The notes below the pieces were generated by a model. That model was not told the DNA's origin, ran no database searches, and saw only the letters and a list, made by a program, of their open reading frames with translations. The translations under genes were made by a program, and so were the position numbers. From Ectopseudomonas mendocina (lineage in GTDB: Bacteria > Pseudomonadota > Gammaproteobacteria > Pseudomonadales > Pseudomonadaceae), in NCBI RefSeq assembly GCF_007049795.1, contig NZ_SCFY01000003.1, positions 247,874 through 311,873 of the forward strand: a DNA stretch of 64,000 nt, given 5' to 3'. This document shows, piece after piece, positions 44,204-53,221 of the stretch. The stretch's first letter is position 1. Each line of letters begins with the position of its first letter.

Positions 44204-45421
44204 TCAGACTCGTGCCAGCTCCGGCAAATCGCCCGTTAGCCCAAGCGCCTGACGCACGAACAGCGCCTTGGCTTCTGCCTGGCCGTCGACCAGATCAAGG
44301 CCGACGTTGCGCAGTAGGCGCAACGGCAACGGGTCAGCCTGGAACAGACGCTGGAAGCCCTCCATCGCCGCCATCATCGCCAGGTTGTGCGGCATGCGCC
44401 GACGCTCGAAACGGCTCAGCACGCGCTCATCACTGAGGTTCTCACCTCGCATAGCGGCATGCAGCAACACCTCGGCCAGCACCGCCGCATCGAGAAAGCC
44501 CAGGTTGACGCCCTGCCCCGCCAGCGGGTGGATGGTGTGTGCGGCATCGCCGATCAGCGCAAGCCCCGGCTCCACGTAGCGCTTGGCATGGCGTTGACGC
44601 AGCGGGATGCACAGACGGCGATCGGCATGCAGCACCTTGCCCAGACGGGATTCGAAAGCCTTGCCCAGCTCGGCGCAGAAGGCCTCATCATCCAGCGCCA
44701 TCAAGCGCTCGGCTTCGACCGGTACGGTGGACCAGACGATCGAGCACCAGTGCTCGCCGGCCGGCCCGGCCAGCGGCAGGAAGGCCAGCGGCCCATCATC
44801 GGTGAAACGCTGCCAGGCAGTGGCCTGGTGCGCACGCTCGCAGCGCACGCTGGTCACGATGGCGTGGTGCAGATAATCCCATTCGCGCGTCGCGCAACCG
44901 GCCAGGCGGCGCACCGCGGAGTTGGCGCCGTCGGCCGCGACCAGCAACGGTGCGCGCAACTGACGGCCATCGGTAAGCGTCAGCAGCCATTCATCGCCGC
45001 TGCGGCGCAGTTGCTCCAGGCGTGCGCCGGGCAGCAGGCCGATCTGGCTGTCGTGCAAGCGCTCGAGCAGGGCATCCTGCACCACGCGATTCTCGACGAT
45101 ATGGCCCAGCGTCTCGGCATGCACGCTGGCGGCAGCGAAGTGAATGCTGCCGGTACCGGAGCCATCCCACACGCGCATCTCGCCATAGGGGCAAGCACGC
45201 CGTGCAGCGATGCCTGGCCAGGCGCCCAGGCGCTCGAGAATGCGCTGGGTGGCCATCGACAATGCGCTGACGCGCGGCTCGAACGGCGCCTGCGCATCGA
45301 AGGGCGACACGCTCAGCGGGCTGCCGTCGACGATCAGAATATCCAGACCGCTGTGCTCCAGCGCCAGAGCCAGGGTGCTGCCGACCATACCGGCACCGAC
45401 GATGATCAGATCCGCGCGCAT
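44204..45421 (-). CDS. FAD-dependent ubiquinone-biosynthesis hydroxylase family (UbiH/UbiI/VisC-like)
   Basis: A 405-residue flavoprotein with the FAD dinucleotide fold DLIIVGAGMVGSTLALALEH, the DG motif VAADGANSAVR and LIGDAAHTIHPLAGQGVNLG. The ATG at 45421 has GAGGA 7 nt upstream and is preferred over the ATG six nucleotides earlier. By position it matches the VisC-like gene next to ubiH in P. aeruginosa; in this family members hydroxylate positions of the ubiquinone ring. Which carbon it acts on is not decidable. Confidence 0.87.
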   Translation of the reverse strand: MRADLIIVGAGMVGSTLALALEHSGLDILIVDGSPLSVSPFDAQAPFEPRVSALSMATQRILERLGAWPGIAARRACPYGEMRVWDGSGTGSIHFAAASVHAETLGHIVENRVVQDALLERLHDSQIGLLPGARLEQLRRSGDEWLLTLTDGRQLRAPLLVAADGANSAVRRLAGCATREWDYLHHAIVTSVRCERAHQATAWQRFTDDGPLAFLPLAGPAGEHWCSIVWSTVPVEAERLMALDDEAFCAELGKAFESRLGKVLHADRRLCIPLRQRHAKRYVEPGLALIGDAAHTIHPLAGQGVNLGFLDAAVLAEVLLHAAMRGENLSDERVLSRFERRRMPHNLAMMAAMEGFQRLFQADPLPLRLLRNVGLDLVDGQAEAKALFVRQALGLTGDLPELARV

Positions 45422-45438
45422 ATCCATTTCCTCAATCC

Positions 45439-45494
45439 GTAGGGTGCGCCGTGCGCACCATGGCATGCAGGGTGGTGCGCACGGCGCACCCTAC
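45439..45494. repeat. Perfect 22-bp inverted repeat of the GTAGGGTGCGC family
   Basis: Arms 45439-45460 and 45473-45494 are exact reverse complements around a 12-nt loop. It lies immediately upstream of the ribosome-binding site of the VisC-like gene, between it and ubiH, and could attenuate or separate their transcripts. Confidence 0.88.
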
Positions 45495-45580
45495 AAGAGC
45501 TGGAGCGCGCAATGCTGGCGAGCAGGTCGAGACCATTTCTGCCGTAGCTGGAAAGACACGCTGCAGGTCATAAAACGCGC

Positions 45581-46765
45581 TCACAGGCTGCGGGTTCCCA
45601 TACCCATCGCCTGCCGGGCGAACCAGCGCTTGGCTGGCGGCAGCAGGTCGAGGCCGAGCAAACCCAGGTTGCGCCCGGCAGTCAGCAGCGGCTGTGCGTT
45701 GCTGAACAGGCGCGTCACCCGGTCGGAGAAGCCGACGGTCATCTGTTGATCGAGCTGCTGCCGTTGCTGGTAACGCTGCAGGGTGGCGAAATCACCCAGC
45801 GGCGTCTCGCTGTCGATCAGCACCTCGGCCAACGCCAGGGTATCGCGCAGCGACAGGTTGTAGCCCTGGCCGGCGATGGGGTGCAGGCTGTGCGCGGCGT
45901 TGCCCAACACCACCAGATGCGGACGCACCTGCTCCTGCGCCTCGACCAGGCTCAGCGGATACAGATGCCGCGCACCCACCTGGCGCAAGGCGCCCAGGCG
46001 ATAACCGAAAGCCTGCTGCAACTCGCTTAGAAAACTCGACTCGCTGGCGCGCAACAGACGTTCGGCGTCAGCCGCGGCGCGCGTCCAGACCAGTGCACAG
46101 CGGTTATCGCTCAACGGCAGCAGCGCCATCGGGCCGTCATCGGTGAAGCGTTCGAAAGCCTGCCCACGATGCGCTTCCAGCGGGCTGACGTTGGCGATCA
46201 GCGCACTCTGCCCGTAAGGCTTGCTGCTGACGCCGATGCCGAGCTGCTCGCGAAGACCAGAACGCCCACCATCGGCAAGAATCGCAAGGTCGCAGTCAAG
46301 GCAGGTTTCGTCGTTCAGGGTCAGGCGATAGCCATTGTCGAGGCGCTGCATGCCGACCACTTCGGCCGGGCAGCGCCATTCGATCACATCCGCATCCAGC
46401 GCCTGCCACAGGCAGTGGCCAATCCAGGCGTTCTCCACCACGTAACCGAGCGCCGGCACGCCTTCTTCGATGGCTTGCAGGCGCGTGGCGCCGAAGCGGC
46501 CGCGGTCGGACACATGGATCTGCTGAATCGGCTCGGCCCGCTGGGCGATGCTCTGCCACAGACCGAGGCGCTCGTAGATCAACCGACTGCCGTAGGACAG
46601 CGCGGTAGAACGCGCGTCATAGCTGGGCTGGTATTCGCTGCCCGGCGCGAAGGGTTCGATCAGGACGATGCGCCAGCCACGCTGACGCGCCGTCTCCTGC
46701 AAGGCCAGCGCCAGGCTGGCACCGACCAGACCGCCGCCGATAATCGCCAGCTGTACGCGTGACAT
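45581..46765 (-). CDS. ubiH: 2-octaprenyl-6-methoxyphenol hydroxylase UbiH
   Basis: A 394-residue FAD monooxygenase with LAIIGGGLVGASLALALQET, ILADGGRSGLREQLGI and VLGNAAHSLHPIAGQGYNLS. It acts in aerobic ubiquinone synthesis. It follows pepP by 4 nt and so is in the ygfB-pepP-ubiH order known from gamma-proteobacteria. It is a distant paralogue of the next gene downstream. Confidence 0.9.
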   Translation of the reverse strand: MSRVQLAIIGGGLVGASLALALQETARQRGWRIVLIEPFAPGSEYQPSYDARSTALSYGSRLIYERLGLWQSIAQRAEPIQQIHVSDRGRFGATRLQAIEEGVPALGYVVENAWIGHCLWQALDADVIEWRCPAEVVGMQRLDNGYRLTLNDETCLDCDLAILADGGRSGLREQLGIGVSSKPYGQSALIANVSPLEAHRGQAFERFTDDGPMALLPLSDNRCALVWTRAAADAERLLRASESSFLSELQQAFGYRLGALRQVGARHLYPLSLVEAQEQVRPHLVVLGNAAHSLHPIAGQGYNLSLRDTLALAEVLIDSETPLGDFATLQRYQQRQQLDQQMTVGFSDRVTRLFSNAQPLLTAGRNLGLLGLDLLPPAKRWFARQAMGMGTRSL

Positions 46766-46769
46766 AGGC

Positions 46770-48104
46770 TCAGGCCGCCTCGCTACGCGCGGCCGCCATC
46801 AACGCCTCGATCTCAGCGACCGACTTGGGCACACCGTTGGTGAGAATCTCGCAGCCCTTCTTGGTCACCACCACGTCGTCTTCGATGCGCACGCCAATGC
46901 CGCGCCATTTCTTGGCGACCTTGTCGTTGTCGGGGGCGATGTAGATGCCCGGCTCGACGGTCATCGCCATGCCGACTTCCAGCACGCGCCACTCGCCGCC
47001 GACCTTGTAGTCGCCAACATCGTGCACGTCCATCCCCAGCCAGTGGCCGGCGCGATGCATATAAAAGGGTTTGTAGGCTTCGCTGGCGATCAGCTCATCG
47101 ACTTCACCCTCGAGCAGGCCCAGCTCGACAAGACCGGCAGTGATCACGCGCACGGTGGCCTCGTGGGCTTCGTTCCAGTGCTTGCCGGGTGCGATGTGCT
47201 TGAAGGCCTCTTCGTTGGCCTTGAGCACCAGCTCATAGATGGCCTTCTGCTCGGGCGAGAACTTGCCGCTGACCGGGAAGGTGCGGGTAATGTCGCTGGC
47301 GTAGCAGTCGATCTCGCAACCAGCGTCGATCAATACCAGATCGCCGTCCTTGAGCACCGCGTCATTCTCGCGATAGTGCAGGATGCAGGCATTGCGGCCA
47401 GCAGCGACGATGCTGCCGTAGGCCGGCATCTTCGCCCCGCCCTTGCGGAACTCGTAATCCAGCTCGGCTTCAAGGTGGTATTCGAACAGCCCGGCGCGGC
47501 TGGCCTGCATCGCACGCACGTGAGCGCGCGCACTGATCTCGGCCGCCTCCTTCATCACCTTGACCTCGGCGGCCGACTTGTACAGGCGCATGTCGTGCAG
47601 CAGATGGTTGAGGGCAACGAATTCGTTCGGCGGCGTGGCGCCCTGGCGAGCCTTGGCGCGGATGTGGTTGACCCACTCCATCAGCCGATGATCGAACTCC
47701 TGGTTGCTACCGATGGCGTAGTAGACACGCTCGCGACCTTCGATCAGCCCCGGGAGAATGTCGTCGATATCGCCAATGGGGAAAGCATCGTCGGCGCCGA
47801 AATGCTTAACCGCGCCGTCCTGACCAGCGCGCAGGCCGTCCCACAACTCACGCTCCGGGTCGCGTTCACGGCAGAACAACACATATTCACCGTGCTCGCG
47901 GCCAGGAATCAGGGCCATCACCGCCTCCGGCTCGGGGAAACCGGTGAGGTACTGGAAGTCGCTGTCCTGGCGGTAGACATGCTCGACGTCACGATTGCGG
48001 ATATACACCGGCGCTGCCGGCAGAATGGCGATGCTGTTGGGTTCCATCTGCGCCATCAGCGCCTTGCGCCGACGGGCATATTCGGACTTGGGGATGCTGA
48101 TCAA
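46770..48104 (-). CDS. pepP: Xaa-Pro aminopeptidase PepP
   Basis: A 444-residue M24 metallopeptidase. The dinuclear metal ligands are recognisable in LVLIDAGCEIDCYASDITRT, HWLGMDVHDVG, MTVEPGIYI and GVRIEDDVVV. It removes N-terminal residues preceding proline. The start is TTG (48104) with GGAG 6 nt upstream. It lies between ygfB and ubiH. Confidence 0.93.
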   Translation of the reverse strand: MISIPKSEYARRRKALMAQMEPNSIAILPAAPVYIRNRDVEHVYRQDSDFQYLTGFPEPEAVMALIPGREHGEYVLFCRERDPERELWDGLRAGQDGAVKHFGADDAFPIGDIDDILPGLIEGRERVYYAIGSNQEFDHRLMEWVNHIRAKARQGATPPNEFVALNHLLHDMRLYKSAAEVKVMKEAAEISARAHVRAMQASRAGLFEYHLEAELDYEFRKGGAKMPAYGSIVAAGRNACILHYRENDAVLKDGDLVLIDAGCEIDCYASDITRTFPVSGKFSPEQKAIYELVLKANEEAFKHIAPGKHWNEAHEATVRVITAGLVELGLLEGEVDELIASEAYKPFYMHRAGHWLGMDVHDVGDYKVGGEWRVLEVGMAMTVEPGIYIAPDNDKVAKKWRGIGVRIEDDVVVTKKGCEILTNGVPKSVAEIEALMAAARSEAA

Positions 48105-48122
48105 GGCAGGCTCCGACGAGAA

Positions 48123-48677
48123 TCAGTGCAGGGATGGTTTGGCAGCAGGTGCCGCAGGCTTGGCGCACTCGGTGAACAGCAACAGCGGCGCCACACGCAG
48201 GTATTCCATCACCTCCATGTAGTCGCTCTCACCATCTTCGGATTCTTCCAGGGCGCTCTGCACCTGGGCGATGGCGGAGAGATCCTGCAACACTTCCATG
48301 GCTTCGGCGCTCAGCGCACCGTCGCGAACGGTCAGGCCAAAACCACCGAGAAAGCCCTGGCACCACTGGCCCAGAGCTGTTGCGCGCTGCGCCAGCGGGG
48401 TTTCGTCATCCGGCAACAACAGCACCACGGTGATGTCTTCGCTGCACAGCTCACCCTTGACCATCTCCTGCAGGCCGATCAGCGCCTGGCGCACGTTATC
48501 CTGCGGCTCGCTGCCAAGCAGATCGGCAGCGTCGAGCAGCCAGGCATCGGCATCGAAGCCGGCACCCGCGCAGCTGCGACCAAGCAGCAGGCCATGCAGT
48601 TCGGCAGGAGAAACGGAATGCCCGGCACTGTTCAACAGAGCGGCGAAGGCGACGTAGGGAGAACTTGGAATCGACAT
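48123..48677 (-). CDS. ygfB: YgfB/YecA (UPF0149) family protein
   Basis: A 184-residue acidic helical protein with [31 protein letters not shown] and a conserved C-terminal region [18 protein letters not shown], typical of UPF0149. Its position upstream of pepP is conserved. In P. aeruginosa YgfB has been tied to ampDh3 control and beta-lactam resistance. The final residues [12 protein letters not shown] are low-complexity. Confidence 0.88.
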   Translation of the reverse strand: MSIPSSPYVAFAALLNSAGHSVSPAELHGLLLGRSCAGAGFDADAWLLDAADLLGSEPQDNVRQALIGLQEMVKGELCSEDITVVLLLPDDETPLAQRATALGQWCQGFLGGFGLTVRDGALSAEAMEVLQDLSAIAQVQSALEESEDGESDYMEVMEYLRVAPLLLFTECAKPAAPAAKPSLH

Positions 48678-48828
48678 AGATAGCTAGGCGCCAGGCGGCG
48701 CAATCTCTAGAATGGAGGCCTCGTATCCTAGCACCGGCAGACGCGCCAAGACCATCCGAGGCCGCCGGTGTGATGTCGTCATCTGCATCACATCACTGCC
48801 AACCGTGGTTTGACCCAAGAAGGGCGCT

Positions 48829-48954
48829 TCTAGAAACGTAGGCGAAGCAGTCAGCACAAGGCAAAAACGAGCGAAAAAGCGGAGTTTACGAGTTGTAAAT
48901 GAGCATTTTGAGCTTGTTTTTAACGCAGTGATGACAACGCAGCTAGTTTTTAGA
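48829..48954. repeat. Dispersed foldable element, copy B (126 bp, inverted relative to copy A)
   Basis: The element is bounded by TCTAGAAAC (48829-48837) and GTTTTTAGA (48946-48954), which pair in 8 of 9 positions. Blocks CGTAGGCG (48837-48844), ATGAGCATTTTGAGC (48899-48913) and CAACGCAGCTAG (48935-48946) are reverse complements of copy A blocks in the same order. It fills the 336-nt divergent gap between ygfB and the zapB-like gene. The rest of that gap shows only a possible TATATAG -10 near 48978. Confidence 0.75.
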
Positions 48955-49013
48955 GGTGCCCTGAACGGGACAGGCCTATATAGTCCAGCCATTCCCTCCC
49001 ATAGCGAGAGCCC

Positions 49014-49223
49014 ATGGAAGACGCCGAACTGCACGCATTGACCGCCAAGCTGGAGCTGCTGATCCAGCGTGTCGAGCAGCTAAAGGCTCACAACCGACTC
49101 CTGCTGGCGAATGAACAGGCCTGGCGCGAGGAGCGCGCTCATCTGATCGAAAAGAACGAATTGGCCCGGCATAAGGTCGAATCGATGATTTCGCGCCTCA
49201 AAGCCCTGGAGCAGGACTCATGA
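49014..49223 (+). CDS. TIGR02449 family coiled-coil protein (ZapB-like)
   Basis: A 69-residue protein, coiled-coil throughout (ELHALTAKLELLIQRVEQLK, then NRLLLANEQAWREERAHLIE). The family is regularly found just upstream of zapA and is presumed to aid FtsZ-ring organisation. GAGAG lies 3 nt upstream of the ATG. The stop overlaps the zapA start. Confidence 0.85.
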   Translation: MEDAELHALTAKLELLIQRVEQLKAHNRLLLANEQAWREERAHLIEKNELARHKVESMISRLKALEQDS

Positions 49224-49525
49224 CCCAGTCGAAAACCGTGACCGTCCACATTCTGGACAAAGAATATTGCATCGCCTGCCCGCAGGATGAACGCGCCAAC
49301 CTGGAAAGCGCTGCCCGCTACCTGGATGGCAAGATGCGCGAGATCCGCACCAGCGGCAAAGTGATCGGCGCTGATCGCGTTGCCGTCATGGCCGCGCTGA
49401 ACATCACCCACGACCTGCTGCACAAGCAGCAGCGCCTGGACCAGGACGCCAACTCCACCCGCCAGCAGGTGCGTGATCTGCTCGATCGCGTCGACCAGGC
49501 CCTGACCGACGACTCGACATCCTGA
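49220..49525 (+). CDS. zapA: Cell-division protein ZapA
   Basis: A 101-residue FtsZ-associated protein with the opening VTVHILDKEYCIACPQDERA and an extended C-terminal helix NITHDLLHKQQRLDQDANST. ZapA cross-links FtsZ protofilaments at midcell. It is coupled to the preceding coiled-coil gene by a 4-bp overlap and precedes ssrS, the gene order seen from E. coli to Pseudomonas. Confidence 0.92.
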   Translation: MTQSKTVTVHILDKEYCIACPQDERANLESAARYLDGKMREIRTSGKVIGADRVAVMAALNITHDLLHKQQRLDQDANSTRQQVRDLLDRVDQALTDDSTS

Positions 49526-49580
49526 GCACCGGCATGCCTGCCTGTTCGTCGCAGACTGCCCCTCAAGTGCTCCATTGGGG

Positions 49581-49769
49581 TATACTGGACGCAACTTCCT
49601 GGGGTGTGCGCCAGTCGGTGATGTCCCTGAGCCGATACGCACAACCACGGGGGTTGCAAGTTGGGGCCGGTGTGCATGTCCGCCTGACGGAAAGCCTTAA
49701 CGCCTCCTGCAACCTCCACCTTGAACTTTCGGGTTCAAGGGCTAAACCGACAGCGGCACGCCGGGAAGT
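49581..49769 (+). ncRNA. ssrS: 6S RNA (with -10 element at 49581-49586)
   Basis: The RNA is predicted from about 49594 to 49769. The landmark sequences CTTCCTGGGGTG, GATGTCCCTGAGCCGATA, GTCCGCCTGACGGAAAGCC and TTGAACTTTCGGGTTCAAGG occur in the order known for Pseudomonas 6S RNA, and the two ends pair (ACTTCC with GGGAAG). 6S binds sigma-70 RNA polymerase and lowers its activity in stationary phase. TATACT at 49581-49586 is the probable -10. The ygfA-type gene follows, the classic 6S-ygfA arrangement. Confidence 0.93.
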
Positions 49770-49823
49770 CATATTTTCCAGCAGCGCGTTTCAGCACTGC
49801 CTGCCTCAGCACAACCTCACCTC

Positions 49824-50420
49824 ATGACCACGTCCAGCACTCCCAGTCGCCCGCAACTGCGCCGCGTGCTGCGTCAGCGTCGACGTGCACTCAGCCGCAG
49901 CCAGCAACGTCTTGCCGCACGCAACCTATACCGCCAGCTGGCGCAAAGCCCGCAGTTTCGCCGCGCCAGGCATATCGCCCTGTACCTGCCCAATGACGGC
50001 GAGATCGATCCGCGCCCGCTGCTGGCCGCCGCACAGAAACGCGGCAAGCACACCTACCTGCCAGTGCTAAGCGCCTGGCCACGCACCAAGATGGTGTTTC
50101 AGCGCGTCAGTCGGCACGAGAAACTGGCGGGCAATCGCTTCCGCATCCTCGAGCCGCGCCCGCAAGCCAAACGCCAACGCAAGGTGTGGGCGTTGGATCT
50201 GGTACTGCTGCCGCTGGTGGGCTTCGATGATCGTGGCGGGCGCCTGGGCATGGGCGGCGGCTTCTACGACCGCAGCCTGGCTTATCTGCGAATACGCAAA
50301 AATTGGCACATGCCGACACTACTGGGTCTGGCACATGAATGTCAGCGGGTGGATGAACTGGCCATGGCCAGCTGGGACGTGCCCCTGCAGGCGACAGTGA
50401 CGGACAGGACGTGGTATTGA
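49824..50420 (+). CDS. 5-formyltetrahydrofolate cyclo-ligase (YgfA)
   Basis: A 198-residue protein with an arginine-rich start RRVLRQRRRALSRSQQ, IALYLPNDGEIDPRPLL and the phosphate-loop motif DRGGRLGMGGGFYDRSLAYL. It converts 5-formyl-THF to 5,10-methenyl-THF with ATP. In many bacteria it is cotranscribed with 6S RNA and influences persister formation. It starts 55 nt after the predicted 3' end of 6S RNA. Confidence 0.93.
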   Translation: MTTSSTPSRPQLRRVLRQRRRALSRSQQRLAARNLYRQLAQSPQFRRARHIALYLPNDGEIDPRPLLAAAQKRGKHTYLPVLSAWPRTKMVFQRVSRHEKLAGNRFRILEPRPQAKRQRKVWALDLVLLPLVGFDDRGGRLGMGGGFYDRSLAYLRIRKNWHMPTLLGLAHECQRVDELAMASWDVPLQATVTDRTWY

Positions 50421-50474
50421 GTTGAGCGATGCGGCACCGCGTTCCCTGCGGCGCTTACGCTGGCTGCCCGCGAA

Positions 50475-50606
50475 TCAGGGCTGCTGCGTTACATTGATCG
50501 GAGCGTCGCTCTGTCGCTCCCAAAGACTCTGGGTGTAACCCGTGGTAACCACACCCAGACTGAACAGTACGACGAGAACCCACAAAAGATCTGGCTTGCG
50601 TTTCAT
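50475..50606 (-). CDS. 43-residue single-pass membrane peptide
   Basis: From ATG 50606 the minus strand encodes MKRKPDLLWVLVVLFSLGVV followed by TTGYTQSLWERQSDAPINVT and QQP. It has a positively charged start and one hydrophobic helix (about 7-22), so it should be an inner-membrane protein with the tail outside. GGAGG lies 6 nt before the ATG, an excellent ribosome-binding site. I believe similar short ORFs occur at this locus in other Pseudomonas, but its function is unknown. It runs convergently to the 5-FTHF cyclo-ligase gene and divergently to the EVE-domain gene. Confidence 0.78.
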   Translation of the reverse strand: MKRKPDLLWVLVVLFSLGVVTTGYTQSLWERQSDAPINVTQQP

Positions 50607-50799
50607 TTATTGCCTCCCCCTTCAAGGCAATGCGCGCGTTGGTCGCGCGTTATTGTTTTATCCAATACGACAGCGCCAAGCGTTTAGCCGGGCATTTTCC
50701 TTCAGTGCCATGCACTGTGCAATTTCCGACGCCAACCGGCCGTCGGAGATCCCCCTCAAACGAGCGTCCGCTTACGACAGACCTGCAGGAGCAAAGTTC

Positions 50800-51249
50800 A
50801 TGCCTTATTGGCTGATGAAGTCCGAACCCGATGAATTGTCCATCCATGACCTGCAGCGACTGGGCAAAACGCGCTGGGATGGCGTGCGTAACTACCAGGC
50901 GCGCAACTTCATGCGCGCAATGCAACCGGGCGACCTGTTCTTCTTCTACCACTCCAGCTGCCCGCAACCCGGTATCGCCGGCATCGCGCGTATTGCCGGC
51001 GAGGTGTATCCGGACCCAACCGCGCTTGACCCACACAGCCACTACCATGACCCCAAGGCCAGCGCCGAGAAGAACCCCTGGAGCGCCTTGGACGTCGAGT
51101 TCGTCGAAGCCTTCGACGAGGTACTGGCGCTGCAACACCTGAAGAACAACCCGCTCCTGGCCGAGCTGGCCCTGGTACAACGCGGCAGCCGCCTGTCGGT
51201 GATGCCGGTCACGGAGGCCGAGTGGACGGCGATTCTCGCCATGCGTTGA
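50800..51249 (+). CDS. EVE-domain (thymocyte nuclear protein-like) RNA/modified-base binding protein
   Basis: A 149-residue EVE protein with YWLMKSEPDELSIHDLQR, WDGVRNYQARNFMRAMQPGD and FYHSSCPQPGIAGIARI, all family hallmarks. EVE domains are PUA-like and bind modified bases in nucleic acids. AGGAG lies 8 nt before the ATG at 50800. Conserved length and residues suggest function, but the target is unknown. Confidence 0.9.
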   Translation: MPYWLMKSEPDELSIHDLQRLGKTRWDGVRNYQARNFMRAMQPGDLFFFYHSSCPQPGIAGIARIAGEVYPDPTALDPHSHYHDPKASAEKNPWSALDVEFVEAFDEVLALQHLKNNPLLAELALVQRGSRLSVMPVTEAEWTAILAMR

Positions 51250-51298
51250 GTCCCCCACAGCAGTGTGCTATCACCACAGCACGCTTCAGGAGTTATCC

Positions 51299-53154
51299 AT
51301 GCCAGCATCCTCCGCCTGGCCAGCGCGCCTCGCGCTGGCGCTTCTCTTATTGGTGCTGAGCAGCGCTAGCGTATTGCTATGGCGCCAGATCGAATCTGCG
51401 CAACAACAACGCGTCGACGAGCGAGTCGGCTACCAGGCACGCAGCCTGGCACGGCAGCTGGAAAGCACGCTGCACCTGGAAGTGGCCAGCCTCGAACGCA
51501 TCGCCCGCTTGTGGAACAGCCTCGGCCGCCTGCCACGCGCCAGCTGGGACGAAGAAGTGGAGCTTGCCCTACGCGGCTTTCCTGCCTACCAGTCGATCCA
51601 ATGGGTTGGCCCCGACCTGCATATGCGCTGGCTGCTGCCAGTAGCCGGCAACGAAGCGGCGCTGAATTTCGCCTGCACCCGGAGCACCCCAATTACCCAT
51701 TGGCGATGGAAGCTCGCGAGAGCGGTGAACAACGTTTCTCCAACAGCTTCGATCTGGTCCAGGGCGGACGCGGTTTTGTTCTCTATACACCGCTGTACCG
51801 CGAGCTGAATGGCAGCAAGGTGTTCGACGGTTTCCTGCAGGGCGTATTTCGGGTCGAGCCGCTGATGCTGCAGCTACTCACCCAGATCGACCGCCAAGCC
51901 TTCAACCTCGAATTGCTTGAGAACGGCCACAGCCTGTTTCGTCATGGAGCAGCAGATTCCGAGACGCAGCACAGCCTGCAACTGCACCTGAGCCTGCTCA
52001 ACAATCAGGGCTTCAGCCTGCGCCTGAGCCCCACTGAACAACTGCTCGATCAGCTGGACTCGCCGCTGCCCGACGTCGTGCTCGGTGCCAGCCTGACCAT
52101 CAGCCTGCTGTTGGTTGCCGCACTGGCTCTGGCGCTGGAGAACAGCCGCCGAGCCCATGCCCTGCAGCAGGCCAATCGTCGCTTCAAACTGGAAGCCGAA
52201 CGCCGTGAAGAAACCGAGCAACGCCTGCGCGAGAACCGCGAGCGGCTACAACTGGTACTGGACCTGACCGACTCCAGTCATGACGGACTGTTCATCTTCG
52301 ACAGCAGTACCCGCGAGCTGCTGCACATGAATCAGGCCACCTACGCCACGCTCGGCTACCGCCCCGAACAGTTCGCTGAGCTACTGCGCGATGATCCAGA
52401 GAAGCTCCTGCCAGGCTTTCACAGCTGGCTGGAACAGGCGCGCCAGGCGCAAAGCAACAACCTCTCGCGGATTTTCCAGCGCGAGTTGATTCGCCGCGAT
52501 GGCAGTCGCCAGCCGGCCGAAATCAACACCCAGTTGGTGCAGTTGCACGACCGCGAATACCTGATCGCCGTCTCCCGCGACAACAGCGAGCGCCTGCAAC
52601 TGGAGGCGCAACTGCAGCGCCTGTCGCAACTCGATGGCCTGACCGGGTTGTACAACCGCCGCTATTTCGATCAGCAACTGCTGGCCGAATGGCGCCGCCT
52701 GCGCCGTCTCGATGCGCCCCTGGCGCTGCTGATGCTGGATATCGACTACTTCAAGCCCTACAACGATGCCCTCGGCCACCTCGCCGGTGACGATGTCCTG
52801 CGCCGGGTCAGTGCAGCCCTGCGTGAAAGTCTGAACCGCGAAGGCGACACCGCCTGCCGTTACGGCGGCGAGGAGTTCGCCATCATCCTCGTCAACACCC
52901 ATCAGGAGGGCGCCGAGCAGGTCGCCGCACGCATCCATGCGGCGGTTTCCAGCCTGGATATCAAGCACCCAAGCAGTCCGCTGGGGCGTTTGACCCTGAG
53001 TATCGGCATCACCGTAGTGGATCCGGTGATTAACGAACAGCCAGGCGAATTGCTCGCCCAGGCCGATCAGGCGCTGTACCGTGCCAAACATGAAGGGCGT
53101 AACCGCACCTGCCTGTGGCAGCCGCCCGTGCTTGACTTGCATCAAGCCACCTGA
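51299..53154 (+). pseudogene. CHASE-PAS-GGDEF diguanylate cyclase split by a one-base frameshift
   Basis: Frame 1 from ATG 51299 encodes a membrane anchor (ARLALALLLLVLSSASVLLW) and half of a CHASE-type periplasmic domain up to NEAALNF. At 51670/51671 one base (a C of an expected TTCCGCC) is missing, and the protein continues in another frame as RLHPEHPNYPLAMEARESGE, through a second membrane helix (about 52075-52140), a PAS domain (LDLTDSSHDGLFIFDSSTRE) and a GGDEF domain with RYGGEEFAIIL and an upstream REGD inhibitory site, to the stop at 53154. The catalytic domain is intact. A sequencing error, a recent mutation or programmed shifting cannot be separated here. Confidence 0.85.
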
Positions 53155-53221
53155 GGCCCATTCGGCAGACAATCGACAGGTCGTGAAAACTCCGCAACCG
53201 GGGTTCAACAGGGAAGCCGAA

